64,000 bases of DNA from Linanthus parryae. Its lineage: Eukaryota > Streptophyta > Magnoliopsida > Ericales > Polemoniaceae. The translations under genes were made by a program, and so were the position numbers. Below are positions 1 to 11,734 of the stretch, in pieces (within the stretch, counting starts at the first letter, position 1; every line of letters starts with the position of its first letter). Under the pieces are notes generated by a model that worked only from the letters and a program-made list of their open reading frames with translations, was not told the DNA's origin and ran no database searches. The stretch spans positions 52,365,665 through 52,429,664 of the forward strand of contig JALGPY010000010.1 in NCBI GenBank assembly GCA_023055425.1, written 5' to 3'.

Positions 1-419
1 AACCAAACTGTGAACTTACAATCTCCCCCTTGATGAAATACAAAGCCAATTATATTGTCTGAATAGTTTCTCTGCAATTGATAAACATTAGCAGCATGGT
101 AGAAACATTTATATATAATATCAATAGCTAGATAACAATGAACTGAATCAAAATCAAACTACGTACCAAAATCAAAAGTAGCTAAGCAGTTCCAAAATAA
201 ACACTCTTACTCCTACAGATCCAATCTAGATCTTTCTAAAATATATAATATCAAATACTACCTAAATTTCTCCCCCTTTTTGACTTTCATCAAAAGAGTT
301 AGAAAATTTTGGATAAACCTTATTTTGAAAAACTGAAAAAAACTTCAAGAAATGTTTTGAAAGAGAGGAATGTCAAGGCTTTGAAAAGAAGAAAGAAAGT
401 CTAGAATTCAAGACTTTGA

Positions 420-2168
420 ATCTTCATCAGTAGTCTTAGGCCCTGCAGCATCTTCATGATCACTTTCTTCTCCATCCTCTTCCTCATCCTCTTGTTGATC
501 CTCTTACTGAGCAACTTCTTCACCAAGCTCAACAACAACTTCAGCATCCTCAACCAAGTCTTCTGAGGTCAGAATGTCTAGAGCCTTACCTTTCTGTTTC
601 TTTTTCTGCATAGCTTATTGAAGTACCATCCCAATTTCAATATTTTCATCCCCACTTGGCTCCTTAGCTTCAGCATCTTTTGCACATGTATCTTGATCAC
701 CAGCAGCCTTGTCCCCAGTACTATCCTTACAAAAAAAATCTCTAGTAGATCCTGTGTTTCCTAAGCCTTCTGGAACTGGCAAGTACTCTTCTTCCACATG
801 TATCAGATTGATGCTTTTGAAAACACTTTCAACCATGTATTTCATATGTCTGAACTCAGTGCTCATCTGATAATGTCCCATCTACAGCTCATCTAGTTCA
901 TTCTCAATAAAATCCAACTTTTGAAGAATTAGAGACTGATCCTGTGGTGTGGAAGGTATGGGTAATGGAGAGGTTAAGGATTTAGGCTTGGATAACTTCT
1001 TGACCTTCATCTCTTCAGCAGACAACTCAGAGTAAAACTTGCATACTCCCTCCCTGTTTTATGAAAGAATCGAAGGATTCTTGAAGATGAAAAACACAGA
1101 ATATGAAGAACAAATGAGAGAGAAAATGAAAGAGGCGATGCATATTATTACAGTACTTAATAAACCCTAAATCCGAAGAGGCGTTTATATACAAGAGGAT
1201 CCAACGGCCAGACTGCAACGCCTGGATCATACGGTAGGATAGCTAGGGTTTGCTAACATAGACAAAAGACAAAACAACCCTTATAGTAATAGGCAAATTA
1301 CATAGACGGAAATGGGCTTTAGAAGAACACATTGGGCCAGTCTTCATACTTCAGACTTTGATAACTGGGCTGGGCTGAGAACTACACTGAGGAAGAGGCC
1401 TAAAGAAATATCTATGTTAATAGTTTTTACAATTCCAATCCTTCAAAAATACTTTTCATCTATCATACCAAAACCAGTAGTAATTGTCTCTTCTTTGTCA
1501 ATAGGTATTTCAAGGTGTTGAAAGAAAATTGAGAGGAGGTTAGCATAGGGTAGAGGATGTTTCCTATTCTTGGTACAGCTATACAGCATGTGCTCCGTCA
1601 CAATGGTTGGTAGATCAATCTCATACCCGTGCATCACCAAGTACATCAGATACAGCACCCAATCTGTCAGCAGTTGCTTAGAGTTTTCCTTTGGAACCAC
1701 ATACCTCATCATGATAGTAAATAGAATTTTGGTTTCAAAAATTAACACATAATGAGTTAACTACTTAGAGGTAGTGGCTACGCCAGGTAAAAGGAACTCT
1801 TCCTCAGCCAACTTCAAAGCATCAACCTTACTAGGGTGATTTTCAGTATTGTACCTCTTTGTAAAACCTAAGGCATTGGCAAACTCAGCATGATCTAACT
1901 CAATCACCATACCAAAAACCTTTGATGACATAGTTAAACTCAAGGTATTCACTTGTTTCAGATTCAAGCAAAAGAGTCTGGTAAGCCTAGGGTATACAAC
2001 CTCAGGAGGATTTAGGATTTTCCTAATTGAACTCTGTTTCAATCTCCTAATACACTCCAAATCCATGGAATCCAACATACTTGTACTGATCATAATACAG
2101 TAAGAAACAGGAGCAGATGCAAAACCATCTAACCAGATAGCTTTTGCAGCATGATTGATAAACCACAT
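420..2168 (-). pseudogene. Broken ORF resembling the 'putative plant transposon protein' family, with acidic tail
   Basis: The minus-strand reading from 2168 gives a 135-residue stretch beginning MWFINHAAKAIWLDG, a stop near 1758-1760, then about 100 more residues in the same frame to 1443 (with LLTDWVLYLMYLVMHGYEID). This matches the general look of the plant retroelement-associated 'putative plant transposon protein' domain, by recall only. Further downstream, 881-615 and 600-420 encode a separate segment rich in Glu and Asp, with frame changes between. The Lys-rich region upstream (2496-2281) may be its N-terminal linker. At least one stop and several frame changes make it non-functional. 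The family assignment is tentative. Confidence 0.4.
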
Positions 2169-2826
2169 AGAAGTAATGGATTTCTTACAAGAAGTGGGTT
2201 TCTCTTCAGATTAAACCTGGATTTCCTTCCCTTGTCCTTTTTTGAAACCTCTAGTTCCATCCCTTTGTCCTTCTTTGAAACTATTTCCTTCCCCTTGTCT
2301 GCTTTCTGCAGAGTCTTGGGCTTCTTAGCCTTCTTTGGACTTCCAATCTAAATGCCCTTTTATTTCCTAGAAGCAGCAAATGGATCTGGCTTATTCTTGC
2401 CTGAGATAGCAGTCTGATCATATTTTTCCTTCTTCCTCTTCTTCTTCTTTGGAGGAGGAGAGGTTTGTGGTGCACTGACTGTCCTGGAACTGGCACTGAT
2501 AGTCTGCACTTCTTCTTCTACAGCTTTTCTTTTCTGTCATGTACTCTTCTTTGAACCTCCACCAGCTATCTTGATTCTTTGTGAGGAAGGTCATGAGCCC
2601 ATAGGGTTATGGTTTAAGAAGAGAGACAGGAGAGTAGGAAGAGAGAAAGAGAGAAGGAAAAGATAAATACTAAAGTGTTTGAGTTTGAAAAGTAAACTAG
2701 ATCTTCCCAAATCTTTTAAGGAAAGAAGATCTGTTTGAAATTCAGAATCGTCGAGGATGAGAATATCTCTATTCTGATTTGAAAATGTTGTAACAGAAAT
2801 CCTGTTTCAGAGCTCTGATACCAATT

Positions 2827-3264
2827 TGTTATAACATGGGGGTATTCGAGGAAGAACTATGAAGGAAAAACAAGAACGAGACAGATATTTAACGTGGTTC
2901 ACTAACGATAACGAACCCGCTAGCTACCTCCATGGCCAGAACCAAATATTTTGTTGAGAAGAGAACCCGATACAATGCACGTCGTGGCCACAACGGCCAC
3001 GAAGGCGACCCGAAACACCCACCCGACACACACGCACAAAAGAAGCTCAAAGCACAAAACTTGAACCCTCGAACTCTCAGTGGTGTGTATGTGTGTTTGT
3101 AACAAAAGGCCATCCATGCTATATATAGCATGTGATGGTCTGTAGTGGATGTGACCTTTTAAAAACAATGTGCAAAGGAAACTTTTCACCCAAGGAAATA
3201 ATGTCGCAGACCCAAAACTTTCCTTGTTTACTAACTTTAACTCAATTCAAGGCACGGACTAATA
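2827..3264 (-). repeat. LTR A, copy 1
   Basis: It begins TGTTATAACA at 2827 and is preceded by a Met-tRNA-type PBS in the minus sense. It aligns closely with 4298-4582 over the shared length, including the stretch that reads GAACCCGCTAGCTACCTCC. A perfect 16-bp palindrome, ATGCTATATATAGCAT (3116-3131), contains a TATA-like core. It could be the LTR promoter, read in either direction. The outer end near 3264 is set by the adjacent purine tract and is approximate. Confidence 0.55.
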
Positions 3265-4297
3265 AATCTCCACCTTGACTTGAATCATCTTAGCAACCCA
3301 AAACCGGAACCTGATGTTTCTCTCCTCAAACCTGAACGGAGCGTCTCCCAGAACCTGATCGAGCATGCCTCCCCAAACAGATGTTCCGCAACTGTATGCG
3401 AAAACCCGAATTGCCAAATCGTTGCTCCAACTACCTTGCGTTCCGGCAACGAATGCGTCCGATGTGGTTGCACTTCCGGAAACAGAATCAAGTTCTCCAC
3501 CCAGAACCAGACTCGTATACATTCACTGAGAAAGCCGGACCGAATGTATTCCCGATGCGCCCAATTACATCAGACAGATGCACCATGACATAATGCCCAG
3601 ATATCGCTACCAGACCCGATGCACTTAGCGATGAGTTCCCCAACAATTGTCATGCTCGATGGGCCAGATGCGAGATCAATGCGTGTCATGGTACACGCTC
3701 CAAAACCAAAGCAGATGCATGACAGAACAATCTCATGCATAATACGCGCCAGAACAAAGATCAGATCCTCGTGCCGGAAATCTCACGCACCAGATGCTCC
3801 ATGTACTTTCTCCAAATCCAACGAGTTCCCGCAACGCATGAGCCAGAACTAAATTCAATTCACACGCCAGATGCTCCACACCGGGAGCCGGATTGCGCCT
3901 GAACGTCAATCGCCAGAATGCGAGATGCGCGTGAAGTGCATGATTTGCGCCAGTACCGAATGCGTGTTGGGTTTGCAAGATCCCTTGCACGCCTAATCAT
4001 ATGTGCGCCAGATTGCTCCGAAAGGAGCCCGGATAGCCTCCTCCATGGGGCCTCAGATGGTGAGTGTACCTACTACTCTCTCACGAATAGATCGATTGAT
4101 CGCCAAACCAGACATCGTTCTTGGCAGAATCGCGAAACCCTACTCCTGTTAGCCTGCTCTACTTGAATCGCGAAACCCTAGCTTTGAGTTCCACAAAATG
4201 GGAAACCCTAGATATTGGCTTTACCCAGATCTTGGAACATGGCTCTGATACCAGTTTGTTGTAAGAGAACTCTTGTTTCAGAGCTCTTATACCAGTT
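3265..4297 (-). other. Noncoding internal region between LTR A copies
   Basis: No ORF here resembles a retroelement protein. The stretch is rich in recurring CCAGATGC-type words. It ends at the A2 side with two successive PBS-like motifs (4241-4258 and 4281-4294) separated by a short TTGTTGTAAGAG-type segment. This looks like a small duplication of the LTR/PBS boundary. It may be the leader of a non-autonomous element. Confidence 0.4.
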
Positions 4298-4582
4298 TGT
4301 TATAACAGGGAGGTATTCGAGCAAGAACGATGAAGGAAAAGCAAGAACGAGACATATATTTAACATGGTTCACTAAAGAATTCGTAACGAACCCGCTAGC
4401 TACCTCCACGGCCAGAACCAGATATTTTGTTGACCGATTACAATGCACCTCGTGGCCACAACGGCCACGACGGCGACCCAAAAACACCCACCCGACACAC
4501 ACGCACAAAAGAAGCTCAAAGCACAAAACTTGAACCCTCGAACTCTCACTGGTGTGTATGTATGTATAGCATGTGATGGTCA
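4298..4582 (-). repeat. LTR A, copy 2 (truncated by LTR B1)
   Basis: It begins TGTTATAACAGGGAGG and follows copy 1 up to TAGCATGTGATGGTC. At 4583 the sequence switches to TGTTGGAATAGG, the start of LTR family B. The remaining part of LTR A was not found on the far side of B1, so this copy is truncated rather than simply interrupted. Confidence 0.5.
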
Positions 4583-4640
4583 TGTTGGAATAGGTTCCCT
4601 AGAGGCAATATATATTTATTATGAACGATGTTTTGGCTAC

Positions 4641-5268
4641 TGTGCACAAGAGATTCCGGCAGGGAGAACTCTGTGTACACCGAGAGTAGAGGATCGGAAA
4701 TGGCACAGGAAGAGTTGGGTTGTGTGTAGGGAGAGAGTAAGGCAGTAGTAATGTCTGAGAGAGAGACAGGGGTTTGGCAGAGCTTTCGCGTATGTCTGGT
4801 GTGTCCTCCTTTGTATGGAAAGGTTAACGTCCTATATATAACGAAGAATGTGACCGCTGCAGTGTGGTTAATGCGCCTATCAATGGCGGCTTAATTAGCT
4901 TAACCACAATGGCACGTTGGTCCGCGTATATAGGGACCGTTACAGCACGTTATGCGCGAATACCGGAACCGTTATGGGGTTGACCGGGTTTGACCGGATT
5001 GACCGGGTTTATGGAGCTCGTGCCATAAATCTCTCAAAAGCAGTTACTAAAGGTCGCGCGCGGGCTTGGCTTCCACGCGACAGGACTTACTCTAGCCTCC
5101 AGACCACTAAGTCCCTACAAGTCCCGTGCAGTGGTATGCGAGGGCCCTGTCTCGCAGCCCCCACATGGATCAGCTCGGCTAGTGATCCAGTGTGTGTGGA
5201 GCACAATATGGTGTGCTGGATGGTTGCCACGTGGCCAAGATCTGTCAGCTCAGAAAGCACTATCTACA
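4641..5268 (-). repeat. 3' LTR of the Tat element
   Basis: It runs TGTGCACAAGAGATTCC...GCACTATCTACA on the plus strand. The adjacent 5269-5283 reads TTAGCCCCCTTTCTG, the complement of a polypurine tract, which makes this the 3' LTR of a minus-strand element. The target duplication GCTAC lies at 4636-4640. Confidence 0.85.
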
Positions 5269-5530
5269 TTAGCCCCCTTTCTGCGCGTGAAGACTCATAG
5301 CCGGATAGACTTCCATGCGCGGAAACCAACGTACGCGTCGTCGCCACGCACCAATTCAAATATGAGTAAGTTCAGCCCCCGTGCGTGCCATTATGACCTA
5401 AAACCCCTAGAGTCGTGTCGTCTGGCCGTTAGGGTTTTAGGGGTGACGTCAGCTGGTCCTGTGATTGCGCGATTCGACGGTGACGGTTGCGATTCGACTA
5501 CTGAAAGGACGCAACCCTTCAATGTTTTCG

Positions 5531-5540
5531 GATAAATACT
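5531..5540 (+). promoter_or_regulatory. Candidate TATA box of the PMD gene
   Basis: GATAAATACT lies about 480 bp upstream of the PMD start codon on its strand. The stretch 5560-6011 could be a 5' UTR containing an intron: TTTTCCACAG ends at 6011, two bases before the ATG, and looks like a 3' splice site. The matching donor is not fixed. This is inferred from sequence only. Confidence 0.35.
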
Positions 5541-6013
5541 CTGTACTCTCCATTGTTGCAAAGCATCACTTCTTTCTCTTAAAGTGAATGATACCCGGAA
5601 GTCTTCAAGAGCAGATTCAGATAATCAATCACCAGTTCAAAATCGCAAATCGTCTTCTTCAATTGTCTGCATCCAAGCAAGCTTTACAGAAACATGGTTG
5701 GCCTTGTTCAATTTTGATTTAATATGCTAGTATATGCTTTGAACTGCGTTGGATTTGCAAACCCGTGACATATTATCCGCTGAAAACTTATGAAGAAGCT
5801 CACAATATTTGAATCCAATTTCGATCTAATCTCCCAATGATAAGGACTTTGAATGTAGGGTTTTTGAAATCCCTAATAATGCAAACGATTCCCATCTCTA
5901 ATTTCTGAAATTGGTACCAGACTGTTCATCTTTCTTCCAATAGATCTTGAATCTCTAAATTCAAACTGAAGTGTGCATATTTCTCTCCCCTTTTTTCTTG
6001 GTTTTCCACAGGA

Positions 6014-9000
6014 ATGGCAAAGACAAAAGGAACTAGACCCACTAAGGAGGACGAAGAAATACCTGATCTTCCGCAAGCTCTATGGCGAAAAGCCCCCTAT
6101 CTGGGTGGAAAAGACTTCCACCATGCTAGGGTTAAGGCAAACAAACTGCATACCCCTGTCCCTGGTGAGGGATTGCAAACATTAACCCCTCCAGTTAACT
6201 CGGCCCTGCTCGAATTGATTGGCTCCGAAGACGTAGTTCGATTGGGAGTCGAAAATGGGTACTTCCCGTATACTGCGATTTCCACCCAAGCTTTTGTTCA
6301 GAAATTAGACTTCATGGATGAGTGGATCGACCATGTATTGACTCATCACGCCATGACTCTAAACGATGTTGGCGTATACTTCGCAGTTCGTGCTATGAAG
6401 GGTGCTGCCGTGAAGCTGGACCAGTCCATGCTTCTAAACCTTCTTTCCCGCTACTCGCCTGCGACTCACACATTTCATTTTGCTGAGTTCGAGGCTGCCC
6501 CCACGCTCGAGGATGTGCACATGCTGTATGATCTGTCTCCCATGGGCGAGTTGGATCCTTTGAGTCCCTTGAGAACGGATGCGGAGATTGCTTTGTACAC
6601 GCAGATGGAGGAGTGCTTGTCAGAAGTAAAGAAAATTTCCACCCGGTGGACCACTACAAAAGTCCTTCCTGACTGGCAGTTGGTTGACACATCTGCGAAA
6701 AACACTTGGAACAAGTGGGTGCAGTACTTTTTCCGTGATTATGCGAACAGCAGCATCACCAAGAAGCTTCTGAGTCAAAACCCGAAGGCTAAGAACTACG
6801 TGGATGGCAAGGGTTATCACTTGACCCTATGCGCCTTCCTCTGTGCCTGGTTGTCGAGGTACTTAATTGATGGCCACCCGCATGATGGGTTCTTCTATCA
6901 CGTTCTGCCCCTTGCTGTGAAATTGACCCTCGGCCAGAAAGTCGCACTCGGACCCTTGGTCTTGGGCACACTGTACTACAGACTGGATCAGCTGGTCGTG
7001 GCAATGAAGGAATCGCGTGGCCGCCTCGACATACTGACTTACATTAACATTGCCTTCTTGACAATGTGGGTCTTCGATCGATGGCCTTCCTATGCCCCAG
7101 TTGCTTCTAAGCCCAACAAGTGGTGTCCCCCAGGTGCGGTGGAGGAACGTAATAGCGGCAGAGCTGCGAGGTGGTTCGGAACAAACTACCCCAAGTGCGT
7201 CTGGAGCCTGATATGCGACAATCGGGAAGAGTTCATATCCAGGCCCTATGCCATGCGTATTGAGAACGTGCGATGGTTTCCAAAGCTGTATCCTTCTAAG
7301 GGTGTTGTCTTCTCAGAAGAGCTCCTCTTCGAAGGTGGAGAGCATTTCCACGAGCGCTATCGCGAATTCTTTTGCTGGTGCCTGCGAGGTTCCCTTCCTG
7401 CTCTCGCAGAGCATGTTCGTGAGCTCGCGCCGAGGTACGAGAGGATTACCGTGGATGTCGATCCCACTCGCGTTTCTCCCCAATTCGGCTTCGATGCAGT
7501 GGCACCATCAATCTGGCCGCAGTCTATCATCAGAGGCTGCTATAAGCGTTTGTTGTCAAAGGAGTGTAAAACAATCTTGCTGAGCAATCTCCCCTTCGAG
7601 CAACCTGCAGGTAACCGTGAAGGCGGCTGTTCCAGAAACTGGCTCGCATATTGGAACGCGCAGCAGACAAGGTTTGAAACGCATTCGATCCCCCAGCCAA
7701 GCAGAGCTCCTGTAATCAGAAGGAATTCTTTTCCTTTTCGTCCCAATTGTAGCCTGGACGAGTCTGAATATGGTTGCTATTCATTGCTGGATCGCGAGAA
7801 CCATCTGCGTCCCTCCATCATTCTAGATGAAAAGATCGCTGCGGTTAGAAAAGGCGACTCTCATGTCATCAGATATAGCGAAACTTTTGCTAAGGTAAGC
7901 AACTTCTCTTGCATACGCTAAGCTTCTTTACTTCAATATATTGAAAACTTCATACTATGCCTCCTGCTGTAGTGCCATGTGCGGAGGTTTGCATCTGGTG
8001 AGCGTTCCAAATCGCTGGTTACCACCATTGTTACTTCAATAAGGCAAAGACAGCCGTTTCGGCTGGCGTCGAGAATGGATCCCGAGGTCGAGACCAGGAT
8101 TCGCGAGATCATGAATGCTTTTTCTGATTCGCTGATAGACAACACTCCGGCCTTTTCTCCCCCTAGGGATGATCCGTCTCCTCCAGTGACTGCTGCGCCA
8201 AGAGCGAAGAGGCCCAGGCAAAGAGGCATTACAATTTCTTCCCCTAGAAGCGCTCCAACTTCCCCTCCTGCGAGGTCCCTCTCTGCCAGGGATAAAGGTA
8301 AAGGTCGCATGACCGGTAAAGCGCGGAAGGAGCTCGCAGTGGAGTCCTTTGTTCCGTTCGACCAGGAGGAAGAAGAGGAGAGGCGGGAGCCAAGAGAAGG
8401 ATATGAAGAAGAGGAAAGAATTGAAAATGTCAGAGTCATAGAGGAAGATGCGATACATGAGGAAGAATCAGGAGGTATCTCAATCGTACTTCTCTTCTCA
8501 TTATCTTAACACTTTTGCAATCCGGTTGAACAAACTGTTTCTTCGCAGATGATGATGATGAGACCATCAGTGGCCTTTTGGCCAAGAGGCAGAAGAGGGG
8601 TGCTCATTCTGGTGTTTCTGATGAAACCATAAGAGAGGACATTCTCGCCGAGTCCAGGAGGACAGCTGCGGAAGCCGCTGAAAGGAGAAGAAAGCGAGAA
8701 GAGGAGGAGCTCGAGCGCGTGAAGCAGAGGAGCCTAGAAGAACAACACATCGACGACCTAGTGCGTCCAGCTGATGAGGAAGATGTGCTTCCTGAAGAGG
8801 TGGCTCCTCGAGTGGAAGAGGAGGATGTGGCTCCAGAAGAAGATGCGGCAGCCCTAGAGCAAGCCCAAGCAGATTTTGAAGAAATCGCAGGCGGCAATGA
8901 AGGTGAGATTTTTAATCTCGCAGTAACTTATCGAGATGTTATTGTTGGTGCGTTAAAGCACGGTGTGTCAAAAGCTGACATTCGCCGTTGGCTAGTAGGC

Positions 9001-10324
9001 AAGTGCGGTGAACCCTCAGGTAATTATTTCAACAATATGCGTGAACTAGGCTTAGCAACTCAAACATAACCATGACTGGTTTCTTCGCGCCCCAGGTCAC
9101 GCTCACCTTAAAGACAAATGAAGACACATTAATAGGGCAAGGTTCCACGTCCTTAGCGTATGACGAGGATACTGCAATCCCACCTTCGCGTGGAGGTGCT
9201 TGCTCTTAGCTTATCAAAGATAGTAAAATAATATACGATACAAGTTACCTCACACCATCGCCTTTTATATCGCAGGCAATGCTGATGAACCCGTGTTGGA
9301 GCAAAGGAGCCAACCTTCTGCGTCCTATGTCCCGGTGCCGAGTTCTCATACCGAGAAGCCCGTCGCAGCTGCTGAATATGCAGGAGAGCCCCTTGAGGAC
9401 ATCATCGAACTTTCTGATGATGCCGAGGCTGACACTGTGTTAATGGAGGAAGATGCCCATGCTGGTGCTGAGGAAATAGGAACGAACGCTGCTGCTGCTA
9501 TCGCACCTGAAGGTATCCCTCATCAAGCTGCAACTTCTGCTACCACCATGCCTCCGGCAATGACTGAGTCAGCAGCACCTCTTCCCGCGTGGAACTTTTG
9601 GGGTTCGCAGGTCAGGGCTGCAATCGCACCTGGCGCGGCTTATACTCTTCCCCCCAACTATGAGGAGTTAGAGCTCGCAGCTGATAGAAGGGCAATGGAG
9701 CGAGGACAGTCTTCAACTACCCCAGCAATGCGCATTCCCTCTCTGCGCGAGATCCTTGAAGGAACTGGTATGTCGTGATTTGCTGTTCGCACCTTGCATT
9801 CTTCATTTGCGAGTTTGATAGTCTAACTTGGCTTTGACATTTCTTTAGGTTTGAAGCAAGCTGACGTGGACTGGCTAGTTCAGGTGCGCCTCTCCTACCC
9901 CCAATCATTTGCAAGTTCTCTGGAGATAGGGCCCTTCGACAGGAAGCTATTTCTTACTGAAGCCATCTGGATTTTGGAGCAGCTGTCCGCGGCCACACCT
10001 GCGACCATTTCTCCTCAGAGCGCGGAATTGCTTTTTGGCATGTGCCAAAATCTTCTCGCCAAAGTTCAAGGCAAGCTGGGCTTCAAGTTTCTTATCAAAA
10101 GAGTTACCCTGATTCGCGCGGCCGTGACTTTGAAACGCGGCCACCAAAACCTCGCAGCTGAGAAGCAGAAGGTAGAGCAGCAAAGGCAAAAGGTTGAAGA
10201 GGCTATGAAGCTCTTTCATGAGATGAATGTCAAATGCGAGCAATTGAAGCAAGAAGTGGAGCAAGTGGAAAATCTGAGCCGTCAGTTTACTCCTCATGAC
10301 TCCTTGATCAAGGGTTTATTTTGA
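6014..10324 (+). CDS. Plant mobile domain (PMD) protein, five exons, antisense inside the Tat element
   Basis: Exons: 6014-7894, 7973-8474, 8549-8902, 9276-9767 and 9849-10324. Every junction is GT..AG (donors GTAAGC, GTATCT, GTGAGA, GTATGT; acceptors GTAG, GCAG, GCAG, TTAG) and the frame holds throughout, giving 1234 residues. The start ATG sits just after a good 3' splice site. Residues 70-430 look like a PMD (aminotransferase-like, MAIN-type) domain, with THTFHF (151-156) followed by TLEDV (164-168) and Trp-rich segments. Exon 2 is basic and Pro/Ser-rich with NLS-like RAKRPRQRG. Exon 3 is Glu/Arg-rich and probably coiled coil. Exon 5 ends in a clear coiled coil. PMD proteins occur as host silencing factors and as transposon passengers; the catalytic role is unknown. 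No stop or frameshift is seen although the host element is broken. Exon borders are predictions. Confidence 0.8.
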
Positions 10325-11734
10325 TTTTTGAAAAGTAGCAGATAAGTAGCTGAAACATTATTGTAATGTTGCTAGGGTTTCTCCCCCCTCCCCTTTTTTT
10401 TAAAAAAAAATAATTGAAATGCCCGTTTTGCCCTTTCCGGGATTTGCTAGAATATCTCTGTGCATATCAAATTATGACGTCAGCAATTGATATTCTGCCT
10501 TGATTTTCGCGCTAATTGCTCATTAGATAAGCACGCTTTCCTTGGGAAGTCCATCCGAATCATGACCATCCGTCATTAATTAGGATACACAACCGAATCG
10601 TCGTAGCCTTTAGTAGGGTAATTGATTGTTACCTCTTTTCAAGGCGTAAGTGATTGATCCTTACCCTCTTTTCAAATTCTGCTGACTCATCTTGGCAACT
10701 GAAGAGTCTCCGCAAGGTCTATATAAACCCTGCCTTTTGCTATTTGGGTCCTTCATCCCAAAATGTGGTTTGCCATGAGTCCTTACGACTGCTGGCTTCA
10801 ACGCTTGTTTTTCGTTGATTCATGGCAGCTTCAAGTTGTGAAACCTGAGTTTGTGCTTTGTGCTATAAAAATAGTTTCCAAGATCTGCTTCATAAGGCTT
10901 ATTGATCTTCATAACTATCATAAAGAAGATGCAGATAATACCTCATGTTTGCTCGAAGAATTTTCTTCGTCTATTATGCTTGCAGGTCATGTTTCCGGCC
11001 GCCTCCCGGCGAGGTGCAGCGCCGTACTGACCTTACTACCGACTCGTAATGAACGGCGGGATTCTCCTCCAGCATGCCCGGAGGAGAATTTCTTGCCCCC
11101 ACGTTCGTGAGCTCAGGGTGGCGAGCCATTGTGCTCGTTTCCGTGGACAAGGAGCCCATTTCCCTTCGGAGCTGCTGCTTGCCTGTTGTACGCCGGAACC
11201 GGTGGTTCCTCAGGCACATCCCTTGGGGTGTTGATCAGACAAGGGCCTTGTCAAATGCTGGGATCTTGAACGTAGCGTCGCATAGATCTTGTAGACATGG
11301 CGGGTAGCGGGCTGATCTTTTCGCAGGAGCGCCCTACTTGCTACAGATCTTTGATCGCAGACCTTTGTATCGCATAGCTTCTGCTAGGACCGTTAGGTCC
11401 ATCGTTTTTCAGTTAGGATTTCCCCGATGAGTAACTTCTCGCTTGTAAGTTAGCTTTCAGATGCATTGGAGGCCATGTGGGCTGCGTAGTTAGCTTGATT
11501 TGAGCTTTTTCGCTTGTAAGCTGTTATCTAGACAGATAAATTGTAAGTCCTTTTGAATCATAATGATAAATCGCTTTGTATGATTTGCTGTCTTGTTACA
11601 ACAAATTACAATTTCGCATGCGTATTGGCAAATTTCGCCTTCTGTAGTGCTATATACACACTTTGCATTGTCGCTTATGATTTGCTATCTGTCGTGTAAA
11701 TTCGCAGATATGTTTTTAGATCGTTCGAGATCGT
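10325..11734. other. Region between PMD gene and tandem repeats
   Basis: 10325-10717 is AT-rich with no coding signal. 10718-10986 holds the TATA box and a possible exon/intron. 10987-11310 is distinctly GC-rich, with ORFs on both strands (for example 115 residues from 10763 and 81 residues on minus at 11219-10974), none recognisable. 11310-11734 is AT/GC-mixed and contains diverging relatives of the downstream repeat. Confidence 0.4.
10718..10729 (+). promoter_or_regulatory. Strong TATA box on the plus strand, downstream of the PMD gene
   Basis: TCTATATAAACC is close to the plant TATA consensus. About 260 bp downstream TTATGCTTGCAG (ending 10986) looks like a 3' splice site, followed by a GC-rich block (10987-11300). 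The two suggest a second plus-strand transcription unit inside the Tat element. No convincing protein can be read from it. Confidence 0.4.

Larger units (their letters stand above)
1..4582 (-). mobile_element. Minus-strand LTR retroelement remnant with LTR A in two copies (tandem LTR-internal-LTR-internal layout)
   Basis: Two related LTRs (A1 2827-3264, A2 4298-4582) lie in the same minus orientation. Each is followed, reading minus, by a primer-binding motif complementary to initiator Met-tRNA (2811-2823 and 4281-4294). Internal sequence follows both: a broken coding region at 1-2810 and a 1 kb noncoding stretch at 3265-4280. A purine-rich tract in the minus sense (about 3264-3285) precedes A1, so A1 acts both as 3' LTR of the right unit and 5' LTR of the left unit. 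Another purine tract at about 20-36 may mark the end of the left unit. A2 is cut at 4582 by LTR B1. The superfamily is not settled; the PBS and PPT style suggests Copia. Confidence 0.5.
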
